Shown piece after piece: positions 36,921-45,439 of a stretch of 64,000 nucleotides of DNA. The stretch is from Dehalobacterium formicoaceticum (lineage in GTDB: Bacteria; Bacillota; Dehalobacteriia; Dehalobacteriales; Dehalobacteriaceae). Within the stretch, counting starts at the first letter, position 1. The number at the start of each line of letters is the position of its first letter. The notes under the pieces are model-generated. The model was not told the DNA's origin. It saw only the letters and a list, made by a program, of their open reading frames with translations, and made no database searches. The stretch is from assembly GCF_002224645.1 (NCBI RefSeq), contig NZ_CP022121.1, positions 2,944,501 through 3,008,500 on the forward strand, written 5' to 3'. The position numbers and the translations under genes are program-made.

Positions 36921-37907
36921 ATGCGTACCTTGGAAGCTTTTAATAAACTAGGCATATCCCTGGATTTGGCTTTGGAAGCTCATGAATTACTACGGGGGGC
37001 AACCAAAGAGGAAATCCCGGGGGTCCAGGAAGACAAAGAAAGTTATGACTACGCAGAAGTCACCACTGTCACGATTTTAAATGATCAAGGGGCTCAAATT
37101 ATGGGTAAACCAATGGGTACCTACATTACAATTGAAGCTCCCCGGATCCGCTTTGAAAGCAAGGAAATCATGGATGATATCAGCGAATTATTAGGTAAAA
37201 AGCTGGAAACCTTGTTGAAAATCCCTCCGGACAGTCCCATTCTGGTGATCGGTTTGGGGAACTGGAACGCTACACCAGATGCTCTAGGACCCAATGTGAT
37301 CGATGCCACCATGGCCACCCGTCATTTATTCCAATATGCTCCGGAAGTGGTGGGGGAAGGATTACGTCCCGTTTGCGCCTTAGCGCCCGGGGTCTTGGGA
37401 ATTACAGGAATTGAAACAGCGGAAATTATTAAAGGTGTGGTGGAACGTGTCAAACCCAGCCTGATTATTGCCATCGATGCCTTGGCCGCCGCCAACATTT
37501 CCCGCATCAGCACCACCATCCAACTTGCCGATACCGGCATTAACCCCGGTTCCGGTCTGGGCAATAAAAGAATTGGTATCAACCAGGAATCCATGGGCGT
37601 CCCCGTGATTGCCATTGGTGTTCCCACTGTGGTTCATGCCTCTGTTATTGTCCATGAAGCATTGTCAAACTTAAATGAAAAATGGTCCGGCAATGTCATG
37701 ACAGCTACTTATGCCCAAAAAATAACCCCTGATCTTTCCCGGGAATTATCTCAAAGTATATTCCAGCCTTTTGAAGGAAATCTGGTGGTTACTCCGAAAG
37801 AAATTGATGATTTAATTCTTAATGTAAGTAAGATTATCGCGGCCGGTATTTCACAAGGAATGCATCCGGGGATTAATCGGGGTAATTATCAACAATATCT
37901 TCAATAA
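36921..37907 (+). CDS. gpr: Germination protease Gpr
   Basis: A 328-residue protein with AAAAGGAG ribosome site. The family motifs VIGLGNWNATPDALGP, VCALAPGVLGITGIETAEI and IAIDALAAANISRISTTIQ are present, and the short propeptide region ends near residue 10-15. Gpr degrades alpha/beta SASPs at germination. Its substrates are encoded on the other strand just beyond the shared terminator. Confidence 0.96.
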   Translation: MRTLEAFNKLGISLDLALEAHELLRGATKEEIPGVQEDKESYDYAEVTTVTILNDQGAQIMGKPMGTYITIEAPRIRFESKEIMDDISELLGKKLETLLKIPPDSPILVIGLGNWNATPDALGPNVIDATMATRHLFQYAPEVVGEGLRPVCALAPGVLGITGIETAEIIKGVVERVKPSLIIAIDALAAANISRISTTIQLADTGINPGSGLGNKRIGINQESMGVPVIAIGVPTVVHASVIVHEALSNLNEKWSGNVMTATYAQKITPDLSRELSQSIFQPFEGNLVVTPKEIDDLILNVSKIIAAGISQGMHPGINRGNYQQYLQ

Positions 37908-37980
37908 TTGTCTCGAAATTATGTCGGCAAACTACTTTCACCATCATCTTTCATCTTTCATCTTTCATTTTTTAAAAATA

Positions 37981-38006
37981 AAAAGCAGGGTCGATGCCCT
38001 GCTTTT
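37981..38006. terminator. Bidirectional terminator between gpr and sasp genes
   Basis: AAAAGCAGGG, TCGATG, CCCTGCTTTT; A and T runs on both sides serve gpr and the convergent SASP gene. Confidence 0.92.
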
Positions 38007-38023
38007 ATTATTGCGATTGCTGT

Positions 38024-38305
38024 TTACTGCATGGGTTGCCCAAAAACCTCCTGGGGCTTTTCTGTTTGAGCAGAACTACTGATGGCTCCACTTTGACCCT
38101 GCTCCAATGCTTGCTCTGCAAAAGCAACCATTTTCTTGGTCATATTACCACCCACATAGCCATTTTGACGGGAGGTTAAATTACCCTTATCAATATCCTG
38201 ATAGTTGCCAAGTCCCAATTCAGCGGCAACTTCAGCTTTAAATCTATTTAATGCGGAGGCGGCACCACGTCTTACAGGTTCATTGCTGTTATTATTATTA
38301 GGCAT
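38024..38305 (-). CDS. Alpha/beta-type small acid-soluble spore protein
   Basis: A 93-residue protein: ALNRFKAEVAAELGL with the Gpr cleavage region, then LTSRQNGYVGGNMTKKMVAFAEQAL, the DNA-binding helix pair. It binds and protects spore DNA. It has a Gln/Ser-rich tail longer than that of its neighbour. GGAGG at proper distance. Shares about four fifths of its core with the next gene. Confidence 0.96.
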   Translation of the reverse strand: MPNNNNSNEPVRRGAASALNRFKAEVAAELGLGNYQDIDKGNLTSRQNGYVGGNMTKKMVAFAEQALEQGQSGAISSSAQTEKPQEVFGQPMQ

Positions 38306-38363
38306 TAAATTTCCTCCTTTTAGTAAGACTCAGATCCGTTTTCGCTGGCGAACATCCGTTAAA

Positions 38364-38624
38364 TTATGCTTTCGGTTGTTCTGTATAAGCCGAGTTTCCA
38401 ATCGCGGCGTCCTGACCTTGTTGCAACGCTTGTTCAGCAAAAGCAACCATTTTCTTGGTCATGTTTCCACCTACATAGCCATTTTGACGGGAAGTCAAAC
38501 TACCTTTGTCAATCTGATCATAGTTTGCTAATCCTACTTCAGACGCCACTTCCATTTTGAAGCGATTAAGAGCGGATTCAGCACCACGTTTGACCGGTTC
38601 ATTGCTGCTGTTATTACTTGGCAT
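38364..38624 (-). CDS. Alpha/beta-type small acid-soluble spore protein (tandem paralogue)
   Basis: An 86-residue protein with ALNRFKMEVASEVGL and the same GYVGGNMTKKMVAFAEQAL core. It lies 58 bases upstream of the other copy, each with its own GGAGG site, and is the product of a tandem duplication. Substrate of Gpr at germination. Confidence 0.96.
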   Translation of the reverse strand: MPSNNSSNEPVKRGAESALNRFKMEVASEVGLANYDQIDKGSLTSRQNGYVGGNMTKKMVAFAEQALQQGQDAAIGNSAYTEQPKA

Positions 38625-38704
38625 TTAATATCACCTCCTTTCATATCTTCATGATCCTATTCTTTTCTTTTGCTTTTGTTATTATGCTAGCAGTATTTTC
38701 CTCA

Positions 38705-38843
38705 TTACTTTTTCTTTTTATCAGCGGAAGCCATTTTGTCCTTTCCTTCTCGTTCAGGAGGCATGATACCAAATTCTTGCATAAACTCATATTTCGTTTT
38801 TTCCATTTTATCAAAAAGTTTTCTTGATTTTTTTCTTGGGCAA
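38705..38843 (-). pseudogene. Small SASP-like gene interrupted by an apparent +1 frameshift in an A7 run
   Basis: TTG 38843 follows CAGGAGGTGA at seven bases and reads MPKKKIKKTF before a stop. Dropping one A from the run at 38828-38834 joins this to MPKKKSRKLFDKMEKTKYEF and a body MQEFGIMPPEREGKDKMAS, ending KKKK at 38705: 45 residues in all. EKTKYEFMQEFGI resembles the first helix of SASP proteins. Either a recent mutation, a sequencing error in a homopolymer, or slippage at A7 would explain this. Confidence 0.55.
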
Positions 38844-38933
38844 GATAATCACCTCCTGCTGATATCTTGTACTTATTTAATAAAAGCATGCCCGGAAGTT
38901 TCCGCAAACAAAGACATTCCCTGGCAAAAATAA

Positions 38934-38961
38934 AACTCTTTTAGTTTTCACCAAAAGAGTT
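38934..38961 (-). terminator. Terminator after the DAK2-domain gene's end or the small SASP-like gene region
   Basis: AACTCTTTT / AAAAGAGTT hairpin followed on the minus strand by TTATTTTT. It lies 29 bases beyond the DAK2 gene stop at 38990, so it ends that operon. Confidence 0.85.
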
Positions 38962-38989
38962 CACTTTTCCAATTATTCAACTGATTCAA

Positions 38990-40624
38990 TTATTCTACCG
39001 AGATGAAGTAATAGTATAAAGGCTGTCCGCCGAAATGCAATTCTATTTCCTTTTCCGGCCATCGCTGAGCTATTTTTTCTTGAAGCTGAGATGCCTGCTC
39101 TTCCGTAACCTGTTCACCATAATATAATGTGATCAATTCATGATCCGGCTGTACCATTTTTTGGAGCAAATCCAGCACCACCTGATCCAGTTCCTGACCG
39201 ATGATTTGAATATCATCATCTACCAAACCTAACAAATCATTTTCCTTGATATCAAAGCCATTAAATGAAGAATTGCGCACCGCATAGGTCACCGCTCCCG
39301 ATTGCACATGGGAAAACGCATCCGACATGGACTTCTGATTATGAGCGGCATTTTGTTCAGGATCAAAAGCCAGCATCGCCGCCAATCCTTGAACAATGGA
39401 TTTCGTAGGGATCACCGTAACTTTTTTTTCCGATAAGGATTGTGCCTGTTGAGCAGCTAAGATAATGTTACTGTTATTTGGCAGCACCACCACTTCCCGG
39501 GCATTCACGCCTTGAATGGCTGTCAGTAAATCTTCCGCACTAGGGTTCATTGTCTGCCCCCCATTGATGACGGTATGGACACCTAAACTTTTAAAAATTT
39601 GGGCTAATCCGACTCCCGTTGTCACCGCAACAACACCACATGGGGATTCAGGAATATCCGTCTCTTCTGTCTCAGCTGCCGGTTCTGTCATTGACGATTT
39701 TTCCATGATTGTTTCCCTGTGTTGTTCCTGCATATTATCGATTTTTATATCATGGAGTGCACCGCGTTGAAGGGCATACTCCAAGATCGTACCTGGATGG
39801 TTAGTATGAATATGTACTTTAATCAAATCATCGCTGCCTACCACTAAAAGGGAATCTCCCTGATTTTGAAAATGATGCTTGATATCTTCCACGGACAGGT
39901 TCTTCCCCGTCAGAAGAAACTCTGTGCAATACTGAAAAGGAATCTCTTTGTGATCCAGGGAAGGTTTTTCCTGGGCTTCTTTTTCCGGCATCCTTTGCCG
40001 CACCTCCCAGGTTTCTCCTTGGAGCGCCTTTAAGCCCCCTTCAATAATTAATAAAAAGCCTTTGCCGCCGGCATCCACCACCCCGGCCTCTTTCAAAGCC
40101 GGTAATTGATTGGGCGTGTTATCGAGAGCAAGATGTCCCTGTTCCACCCCATAGGTCAAAATCTCAATAATATCATCAGATTGCTGACTTTGTTTTACAG
40201 CACCTGTGGCCACAGCCTTACTCACAGTTAAAATGGTCCCTTCCACCGGTTTCATCACGGATTTATAGGCTAGTTCCACTCCCTTTTGCAGGGCAAATGC
40301 CAAATCAGTTCCCTTCAGGATTTTCTTTTCTCCTACACCTTGCGCAAAGCCGCGAAACAATTGGGAAAGAATGACCCCGGAATTACCCCGTGCACCCATC
40401 AAGGCACCTCGCGCAACAACTTGAGCCACTTGGTTTGTCGTGCTCAAGCCGTTTAAATCTTTCGTGGCCGAATTCATCGTCAGAGACATATTGGTTCCTG
40501 TATCTCCGTCCGGCACAGGAAAAACATTTAGTGCATTGATATCATCCTTATTGATTTCCAAAAAACCACATCCCCCGATAAAAAACTGGATCAGGGAATC
40601 TGCAGTAATTTCTGTCAAATTCAA
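38990..40624 (-). CDS. DAK2-domain protein, FakA/YloV-like
   Basis: A 544-residue protein, TTG start after GGGAGG. The N-terminal DhaL/DAK2 nucleotide-binding domain has NVFPVPDGDTGTNMSLTM and ARGNSGVILSQLFRG with the three Asp for magnesium. The C-terminal half is the YloV region with a DegV-like partner site. FakA phosphorylates fatty acids bound by FakB. No fakB is visible in the window. It follows the Asp23-family gene by 14 bases. Confidence 0.88.
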   Translation of the reverse strand: MNLTEITADSLIQFFIGGCGFLEINKDDINALNVFPVPDGDTGTNMSLTMNSATKDLNGLSTTNQVAQVVARGALMGARGNSGVILSQLFRGFAQGVGEKKILKGTDLAFALQKGVELAYKSVMKPVEGTILTVSKAVATGAVKQSQQSDDIIEILTYGVEQGHLALDNTPNQLPALKEAGVVDAGGKGFLLIIEGGLKALQGETWEVRQRMPEKEAQEKPSLDHKEIPFQYCTEFLLTGKNLSVEDIKHHFQNQGDSLLVVGSDDLIKVHIHTNHPGTILEYALQRGALHDIKIDNMQEQHRETIMEKSSMTEPAAETEETDIPESPCGVVAVTTGVGLAQIFKSLGVHTVINGGQTMNPSAEDLLTAIQGVNAREVVVLPNNSNIILAAQQAQSLSEKKVTVIPTKSIVQGLAAMLAFDPEQNAAHNQKSMSDAFSHVQSGAVTYAVRNSSFNGFDIKENDLLGLVDDDIQIIGQELDQVVLDLLQKMVQPDHELITLYYGEQVTEEQASQLQEKIAQRWPEKEIELHFGGQPLYYYFISVE

Positions 40625-40638
40625 CTTCTTGTACCTCC

Positions 40639-40998
40639 CTAGTCAACCACCCGCACGCCTTGTACAGAAACCTGTACATGATCCACAACCAAGCCCGTAT
40701 GGTGCCCAACTGTATATCTGACTTTCTCAATGACATTGTTGGCGATCTCTGATATTTTTGTACCATAGCTGACAATAACATAAACATTGATACTGATTTG
40801 ATCATTTTTTATGATTACTTCGACCCCTTTACTAAGGGCTTCCATTCCAATTAACTCGGCAATCCCATCTTTAATTTTTTGGGATGACATCCCAACGACG
40901 CCGTAACACTCCATGGTACCAATTCCCGCCAGTGTAGCAATAACCTCCTTGGAAATAATTAGTTTGCCTCGCTCATTGGTGATCACCTTGCTCATCAT
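40639..40998 (-). CDS. Asp23/Gls24-family protein (YloU-like)
   Basis: A 119-residue protein with ATLAGIGTMECYGVVGM and the regular ISINVYVIVSYGTKISEIA pattern of the Asp23 family, possibly membrane associated through partners. It regularly stands upstream of the DAK2 gene and downstream of rpmB's divergent promoter, as here. TAG stop within the ribosome site of the DAK2 gene, with TGA five codons beyond. Confidence 0.93.
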   Translation of the reverse strand: MMSKVITNERGKLIISKEVIATLAGIGTMECYGVVGMSSQKIKDGIAELIGMEALSKGVEVIIKNDQISINVYVIVSYGTKISEIANNVIEKVRYTVGHHTGLVVDHVQVSVQGVRVVD

Positions 40999-41253
40999 TC
41001 ACACCCCCCTGGAATTTAATAATATATTATGAGCATCCTGCTTTCATAACGAATGGATGCGCCGCAACGCTTTTCATAAGGATACCTAATGATATCTGCC
41101 AATAAAGATCACCCAAAAAAGCAATATAATATATTTATTGTACCATTTTACATAGAAAAATCAATTTAACCTTGCTTGTATCAAGAAGTTTTGCTAAAAT
41201 GTTATGAGGTGCTTATTTTTTACAGCCTAGTCATTTGAAGGAGGTGGAACCCT

Positions 41254-41442
41254 ATGGCAGTATGTTCAGTTTGCGGTAAAGGAGTACATTCCGGCATGAA
41301 AGTCAGCCATTCTCATATTAGAACCAAAAGAACCTGGAAGCCCAATCTGCAATCAGTTCGTGCAATCGTAAACGGGTCGCCCAAGAGAATTTCTGTTTGT
41401 ACCAGGTGCCTGCGTTCAGGCAAGGTACAACGCGCCATTTAA
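41254..41442 (+). CDS. rpmB: 50S ribosomal protein L28
   Basis: A 62-residue protein with GAAGGAGGTGG site: CSVCGKGVHSGMKVSHSHI, RTKRTWKPNLQSVRA and CTRCLRSGKVQRAI. The CxxC pairs show the zinc-binding form. Divergent from the Asp23 gene, with its own terminator. Confidence 0.98.
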   Translation: MAVCSVCGKGVHSGMKVSHSHIRTKRTWKPNLQSVRAIVNGSPKRISVCTRCLRSGKVQRAI

Positions 41443-41477
41443 TTGGCAGAATAGCTGAATATGATTTAATCCGGTAA

Positions 41478-41528
41478 GAAGGGAGTATCACAAAACTGCT
41501 TTTTAAGTAGTTTTGCGACACTCCCTTC
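41478..41528 (+). terminator. Terminator after rpmB
   Basis: GAAGGGAGT / ACTCCCTTC with an inner AAAACTGCTT / AAGTAGTTTT hairpin, followed by TTTC. Confidence 0.85.
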
Positions 41529-41632
41529 TTTCAAATTTAAAGCCTCTTTTATTTTTCTCTTTCTGACCACATTCCTCACACATTCATCCTCTAAAAAATA
41601 TTAATATATAAAGACTTATGGAGGTGATCTGT

Positions 41633-41851
41633 TTGAGGACGCAAGAAGAAGTGATGCAAAAAATCAATTACTATAAAGAAAAGCTCGCCGACGCCATGGA
41701 GGAAAAAGAGGAATTTTCCTGTACTTCTTATCCGGAGCTGGATTTAATCATTTTTTCCTTAGTTGATAAATTAGAAGCCCTATTATGGGTTTTGGAGGTA
41801 GATTTGCCTGATGGAGACATCCTGGAGCGTATTGTGGGGATTAATCATTGA
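41633..41851 (+). CDS. Small conserved hypothetical protein
   Basis: About 72 residues from TTG 41633, eight bases after GGAGGTGAT; an ATG at 41618 would overlap that site. The sequence is two helices with many Glu and Lys, then LDLIIFSLVDKLEALLWVLE and an acidic end. The layout loosely recalls Spo0E-type phosphatases, but the expected SxxxD motif is not clear. Function unknown. Confidence 0.5.
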   Translation: MRTQEEVMQKINYYKEKLADAMEEKEEFSCTSYPELDLIIFSLVDKLEALLWVLEVDLPDGDILERIVGINH

Positions 41852-41890
41852 TAGATCCTGTCCACAATTATTATAGTTCTTCTTTAGCCA

Positions 41891-41921
41891 GGAAAAGGAC
41901 GCTGTCGCAGCATCCTTTTCC
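41891..41921. terminator. Hairpin between the small gene and the SNF remnant
   Basis: GGAAAAGGACGCTG, TCG, CAGCATCCTTTTCC. It can stop transcription of either convergent unit, including the methyltransferase unit that ends at 41939. Confidence 0.75.
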
Positions 41922-41938
41922 CCTGATGAATTACATGA

Positions 41939-42396
41939 TCAGATTGGTTTATGATAGTTGTTAAAAGCACCGTTTTTTCCGTTTTTCCTATCAGTCGGCA
42001 TATCCCCAATGTCAAGAGGAACAGGATGTCGAATCGCCGTATAAAAGATAAATACATTTAAAACAACAATGCTGATGATAATGCTCCAGGCAATAGGTGC
42101 CGGCACAGACGGCAGTAACCATGCTTTAAAGAAACCATAAGAAGCAAAAATGATTAATCCGGGAGCAACAAATTTTACCATTACATTCCACCAAGGTCCA
42201 AATTCAATATCTGATCCATAATTCAACACATTTCTCCTCACGCGATCAGCACCCCAGGCCCAACCAACAAAGATCAAAATAAATAAGCCGCCAAGCAGAA
42301 TGGCATAGGTCCCAATCGTCATATCCAGCCAGTCAAGGGTAGTTTTACTGATGAAAGAAGGAAGCGCCCCAAAATTCAATAAAAAATAAATAAGTC
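41939..42396 (-). pseudogene. C-terminal remnant of an SNF-family Na+ symporter
   Basis: The 146 residues after TTG 42379 (ALPSFISKTTLDWLDMTIGT and GWAWGADRVRRNVLNYGSDI) align end to end with the last third of the intact symporter at 49001-50470 (ALPSCLSKNTYDWIDSTIGT). The frame is open from 42396, but the first two thirds, including the sodium-site region, are gone. It starts 5-20 bases after the stop of the MttB-like gene, so a deletion joined the two. Confidence 0.88.
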
Positions 42397-42400
42397 CCCC

Positions 42401-43813
42401 TTATCCTTGTTGTGCCGCAGCAATAATACGATCAAATTCGGCATCAACTTCCGCACTAACCGGTGTCACAACATGTCTTGCTAAGATATCCTTGGCCATC
42501 TGACGCGCCTTTTCTTCGACAGTCTCCCCCTTTATTTCCCATTTCTCGAATGTGTTGCGATCACTCAGAATAGGCTGCCATAGCTCACCGGCACGTAAAG
42601 CTTTTCTGGTGTGTTTATGTTCCAGGAAGGTCATTCCTTGACTGATTACTTCACCGATCACTTTTACAGCCAGAGTATCCTCAGAAACAATAGGACCGCG
42701 GACCGTTCTCTGAATCACTGAAGATAACTCGTTATCCAAAACCAACATGGCAAAGCAAGAGGTCAAACAATTATCCAGGGATCCAGCAGCTGCTAAAATA
42801 TCAGTGCCAATCAAAGCAGGAAGCAAGGCATTATAGAGATGTTCATAAGAGCTTTGTGCATCGGCAATTTTCCCGGCGCCGGAATACCCGGTAGCGGTGG
42901 AAGGAATGCCGTAATGTCTGGCCATTTGAATAGAAGCTGCTGCTGCCAGTCCCATTTCCGGCATTGCCCACAGCCCCACACCGGAACTCATATCCATAAA
43001 TGTTACCCGAGGTGACATAATCACCGGGCTGCCTGGTTTGATTAATTGACTGGCGATTACGCCGGCCAAGATTTCCGCATTATGTTGGGCTACACAGCCA
43101 ACCAGTGTCATCGGCCCGGTGGCGCCCATCATCGGACAAGGAATAACACCCAAAGGCAGTCCTGATTCTACGATATCAATTAAAGCTTCCGCCGGATGGA
43201 ATCCATATTCCAAAGGACTGATGGGTGATACTTCAATATAAGCAAGAGGTTTTTCCTGCAATTCTTTTTTTCCACCGGCAGCAGCGGTTAATACCTCCAA
43301 AATCGATTTCATTTCATGGCTTGATTCAGCGCAAATGCGCAATGGCTTGGTAGAATTGCGCAGCATGGTCGCCGTTTCCACAGTAACAATAACGTCTTGG
43401 GATACATCCCGGGGGAAAACCGGCGAAACAAGATGGATAAATTCCAACCCGTCGGCCAGACGGCAAAAGTCTGCCAAATCTTGCACCATACAATCTCTTT
43501 TTTGATTCGTCTCCAAATCCATAATGGAAGGAGTGCCCACACAGGTCTGGGCATAAGCTTTGTTTTTACCAAACTCAACCACATTTTTTTCGTTACGGCC
43601 ATAAATATTGAAACTTCTCGGCGGGGTGCTCATCCCCCTGTCAATCACTTCCTGAGTAAAGAGAATTCTATCGCCCCTCTCTTGACAGCCATTGTCTAAA
43701 AGAAGCTTTTTGAATCGTTCAGATGTTGTCCGAATTCCGATGGTCTTCAAAATTTCCAAAGTTGCCTCATGAACCTGATCGAGTTCATTATCAGAAAAAT
43801 AGTCAAATCTCAT
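42401..43813 (-). CDS. MttB-superfamily methyltransferase without pyrrolysine
   Basis: A 470-residue protein, AGAGGTGG site. It is a full MttB homologue: FDYFSDNELDQVHEATLEIL at the start and GYSGAGKIADAQSSYEHLYN where the pyrrolysine enzyme has its UAG; here the aligned residue is a Ser or Gly and the frame is uninterrupted. Such homologues act on quaternary amines such as glycine betaine rather than trimethylamine, moving a methyl group to a corrinoid protein. The corrinoid protein gene is immediately upstream (30 bases). The substrate is not known. Confidence 0.88.
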   Translation of the reverse strand: MRFDYFSDNELDQVHEATLEILKTIGIRTTSERFKKLLLDNGCQERGDRILFTQEVIDRGMSTPPRSFNIYGRNEKNVVEFGKNKAYAQTCVGTPSIMDLETNQKRDCMVQDLADFCRLADGLEFIHLVSPVFPRDVSQDVIVTVETATMLRNSTKPLRICAESSHEMKSILEVLTAAAGGKKELQEKPLAYIEVSPISPLEYGFHPAEALIDIVESGLPLGVIPCPMMGATGPMTLVGCVAQHNAEILAGVIASQLIKPGSPVIMSPRVTFMDMSSGVGLWAMPEMGLAAAASIQMARHYGIPSTATGYSGAGKIADAQSSYEHLYNALLPALIGTDILAAAGSLDNCLTSCFAMLVLDNELSSVIQRTVRGPIVSEDTLAVKVIGEVISQGMTFLEHKHTRKALRAGELWQPILSDRNTFEKWEIKGETVEEKARQMAKDILARHVVTPVSAEVDAEFDRIIAAAQQG

Positions 43814-43843
43814 GTTTTTCCACCTCTCATTTCATTGTTTTAT

Positions 43844-44488
43844 TTATCTACCAATGAATTTCTTGGCCACATCCACAGCGACTGTGGCATCTTCAGCATA
43901 TCCATCTGCACCAATCTGATCCGCCCATGCTTGATTGATCGGTGCACCCCCAATCATAACTTTGACATCCTTACGCAAACCTTCTTCTTGCAGCAATTCA
44001 ATGATTTCTTTTTGTCTGGCAACGGTAGTAGTTAGCAGTGCTGAAATTCCAATAATTTGCGGCTTGATTTCTTTGATTTTATCAATAAATTTTTGTGATG
44101 GCACATCGATACCTAAATCTACTACTTCAAAACCTGCGGTTTTTAACATCATAATGACAATGTTTTTCCCAATTTCGTGCAAATCACCTTGTACCGTACC
44201 CATCACAACCGTGCCGGCAGACTCACGATTGGCCCCGGCCAGCAATGGTTCAATTTTCTTAATTCCAGCTTCCATGGATTTTGCCCCCAGAAGCAAGTCA
44301 GGAAGATAGTATTTTCCTGCAGAAAAATATTCCCCAACAATTTCGATCCCTTTCGTTAAACCATCATTAATGATCGCTAACGGTTCTATTCCTTCGGAAA
44401 TGGCTTTATCAGTTAATACCTCTACCAGTTCTTGCTCTCCCTCTGTAACCGCTTCAGCTAGTTGTCGTAAAATTTCTTCTTGTGCCAT
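43844..44488 (-). CDS. Methyltransferase corrinoid protein (MttC-like)
   Basis: A 214-residue protein, AGGAGGG site. The helical N-domain is followed by a B12-binding domain with the cobalt-ligand motif DLHEIGK (about residue 103), then DLGIDVP, ISALLTTT and MIGGAPINQAWADQIGADGY. It carries the methyl group from its partner methyltransferase. It pairs with the non-pyrrolysine MttB homologue downstream; the region upstream is occupied by an mttB remnant rather than a clear promoter. Confidence 0.94.
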   Translation of the reverse strand: MAQEEILRQLAEAVTEGEQELVEVLTDKAISEGIEPLAIINDGLTKGIEIVGEYFSAGKYYLPDLLLGAKSMEAGIKKIEPLLAGANRESAGTVVMGTVQGDLHEIGKNIVIMMLKTAGFEVVDLGIDVPSQKFIDKIKEIKPQIIGISALLTTTVARQKEIIELLQEEGLRKDVKVMIGGAPINQAWADQIGADGYAEDATVAVDVAKKFIGR

Positions 44489-44644
44489 AACTAAAACCCT
44501 CCTGCTTTTTAAAATTTAATATAAGAACCTTTTTCTGCTCATTCCTCAGGTATAAAAATAGGTAATCCCGACCTTGGGAAATACACCTGTTATCCCTTAT
44601 GAAGTTTCTATTATTTTAATTCCAGATCATATTTAGCCTCAGCT

Positions 44645-44950
44645 TCAGGTATGTTCATTGCTGGCGCACTCACCAGCGGTACCTACCTGATAGATTAGGT
44701 TCACAGCCATTTCCTCTTCATACACCTTGAAAGAGCTGCTTCGATGTATTAGTTGAATTAATTCTACCTTATGTAATGGACCACCTTGACGGGAACATCC
44801 TGAGCGGCCTCAGTCCGTTTATGAACATCAATGTTGCCCAGAGAATCTCATACCAAAGCAATATTACCAGTATCCTGTTTCGTATTTTTTCGATATTCTT
44901 TGGTGTATTGATCAATGATCATAACATCCTCACCAAAGTTTGTACAATAA
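44645..44950 (-). pseudogene. Decayed mttB copy (two conserved pieces with internal deletion)
   Basis: Two blocks on the minus strand match the intact mttB at 52069-53535. Bases 44779-44950 correspond to the intact 53061-53227 (about residues 103-158) with many changes. Bases 44645-44741 encode EEEMAVNLIYQVGTAGECAS then NEHT and stops, matching [20 protein letters not shown] and NEHT at about residues 390-415. The part between, which would carry the amber codon, is deleted. No open frame survives. Confidence 0.85.
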
Positions 44951-44986
44951 AGAAAGCCCAGATATATTATCCTCCGGGCTTTCTTT
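44949..44986 (-). terminator. Terminator after the TIGR04076-like gene
   Basis: AAAGAAAGCCC / GGGCTTTCTTT, perfect 11-bp stem with ATT after it on the minus strand, 27 bases past the stop at 45013. Confidence 0.9.
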
Positions 44987-45012
44987 GATTCTTCTATTAC
45001 TTTTATCATATA

Positions 45013-45354
45013 TTATTTTAACTTTTCTTTAATTTTTCTAATATCAAATAATACTGTGCCACAAGGGCAAGTAACATGATAACATTTTTGCTCACTATCA
45101 TAGTCTAAAATATCTGTTTCTACATCAAAGCGTGATACCATGATCCATGGATAAATAGCATTGAGAGCAGTTAAGCAAACAGGACCGGACTTTTCATAAT
45201 TAATACAAGGTCCTTCCAGAATTACCTCATTATCTTGAGGCATTAGATCACACTTAGATTCAGTTACTTTAATTTGAACAATCGAAGGAGCTTTTGCCTG
45301 GCATTCATTTAACATATAAACACCTACTTTGTTAATATTTTTTAAATCCTTCAT
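45013..45354 (-). CDS. TIGR04076-like small protein
   Basis: A 113-residue protein: an N-terminal strand region IVQIKVTESKCD, then ILEGPCINYEKSGPVCLTAL, WIMVSRFDV, and VTCPCGTVLFDIRK. The pattern of small beta-rich proteins with Cys pairs fits TIGR04076. Its role is unknown. It sits between mttB and tauE remnants inside the methylamine cluster and remains intact with its own terminator, which argues for selection. Confidence 0.6.
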   Translation of the reverse strand: MKDLKNINKVGVYMLNECQAKAPSIVQIKVTESKCDLMPQDNEVILEGPCINYEKSGPVCLTALNAIYPWIMVSRFDVETDILDYDSEQKCYHVTCPCGTVLFDIRKIKEKLK

Positions 45355-45439
45355 TGCTTGTTTATCTTCATTACAGATAGTAATTTTACCATTTACTTCA
45401 TCTTTAGATTAATAATTCTTTAAATCGAGGAGAGGTGGT

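Noticed and set aside
41633-41851. Spo0E-type phosphatase
   Set aside because: Length and helices fit, but the characteristic Ser-x-x-x-Asp motif is not evident.
44513-44780. Possible cobalamin riboswitch upstream of the corrinoid gene
   Set aside because: The conserved B12-box was not found, and most of the stretch aligns with mttB instead.
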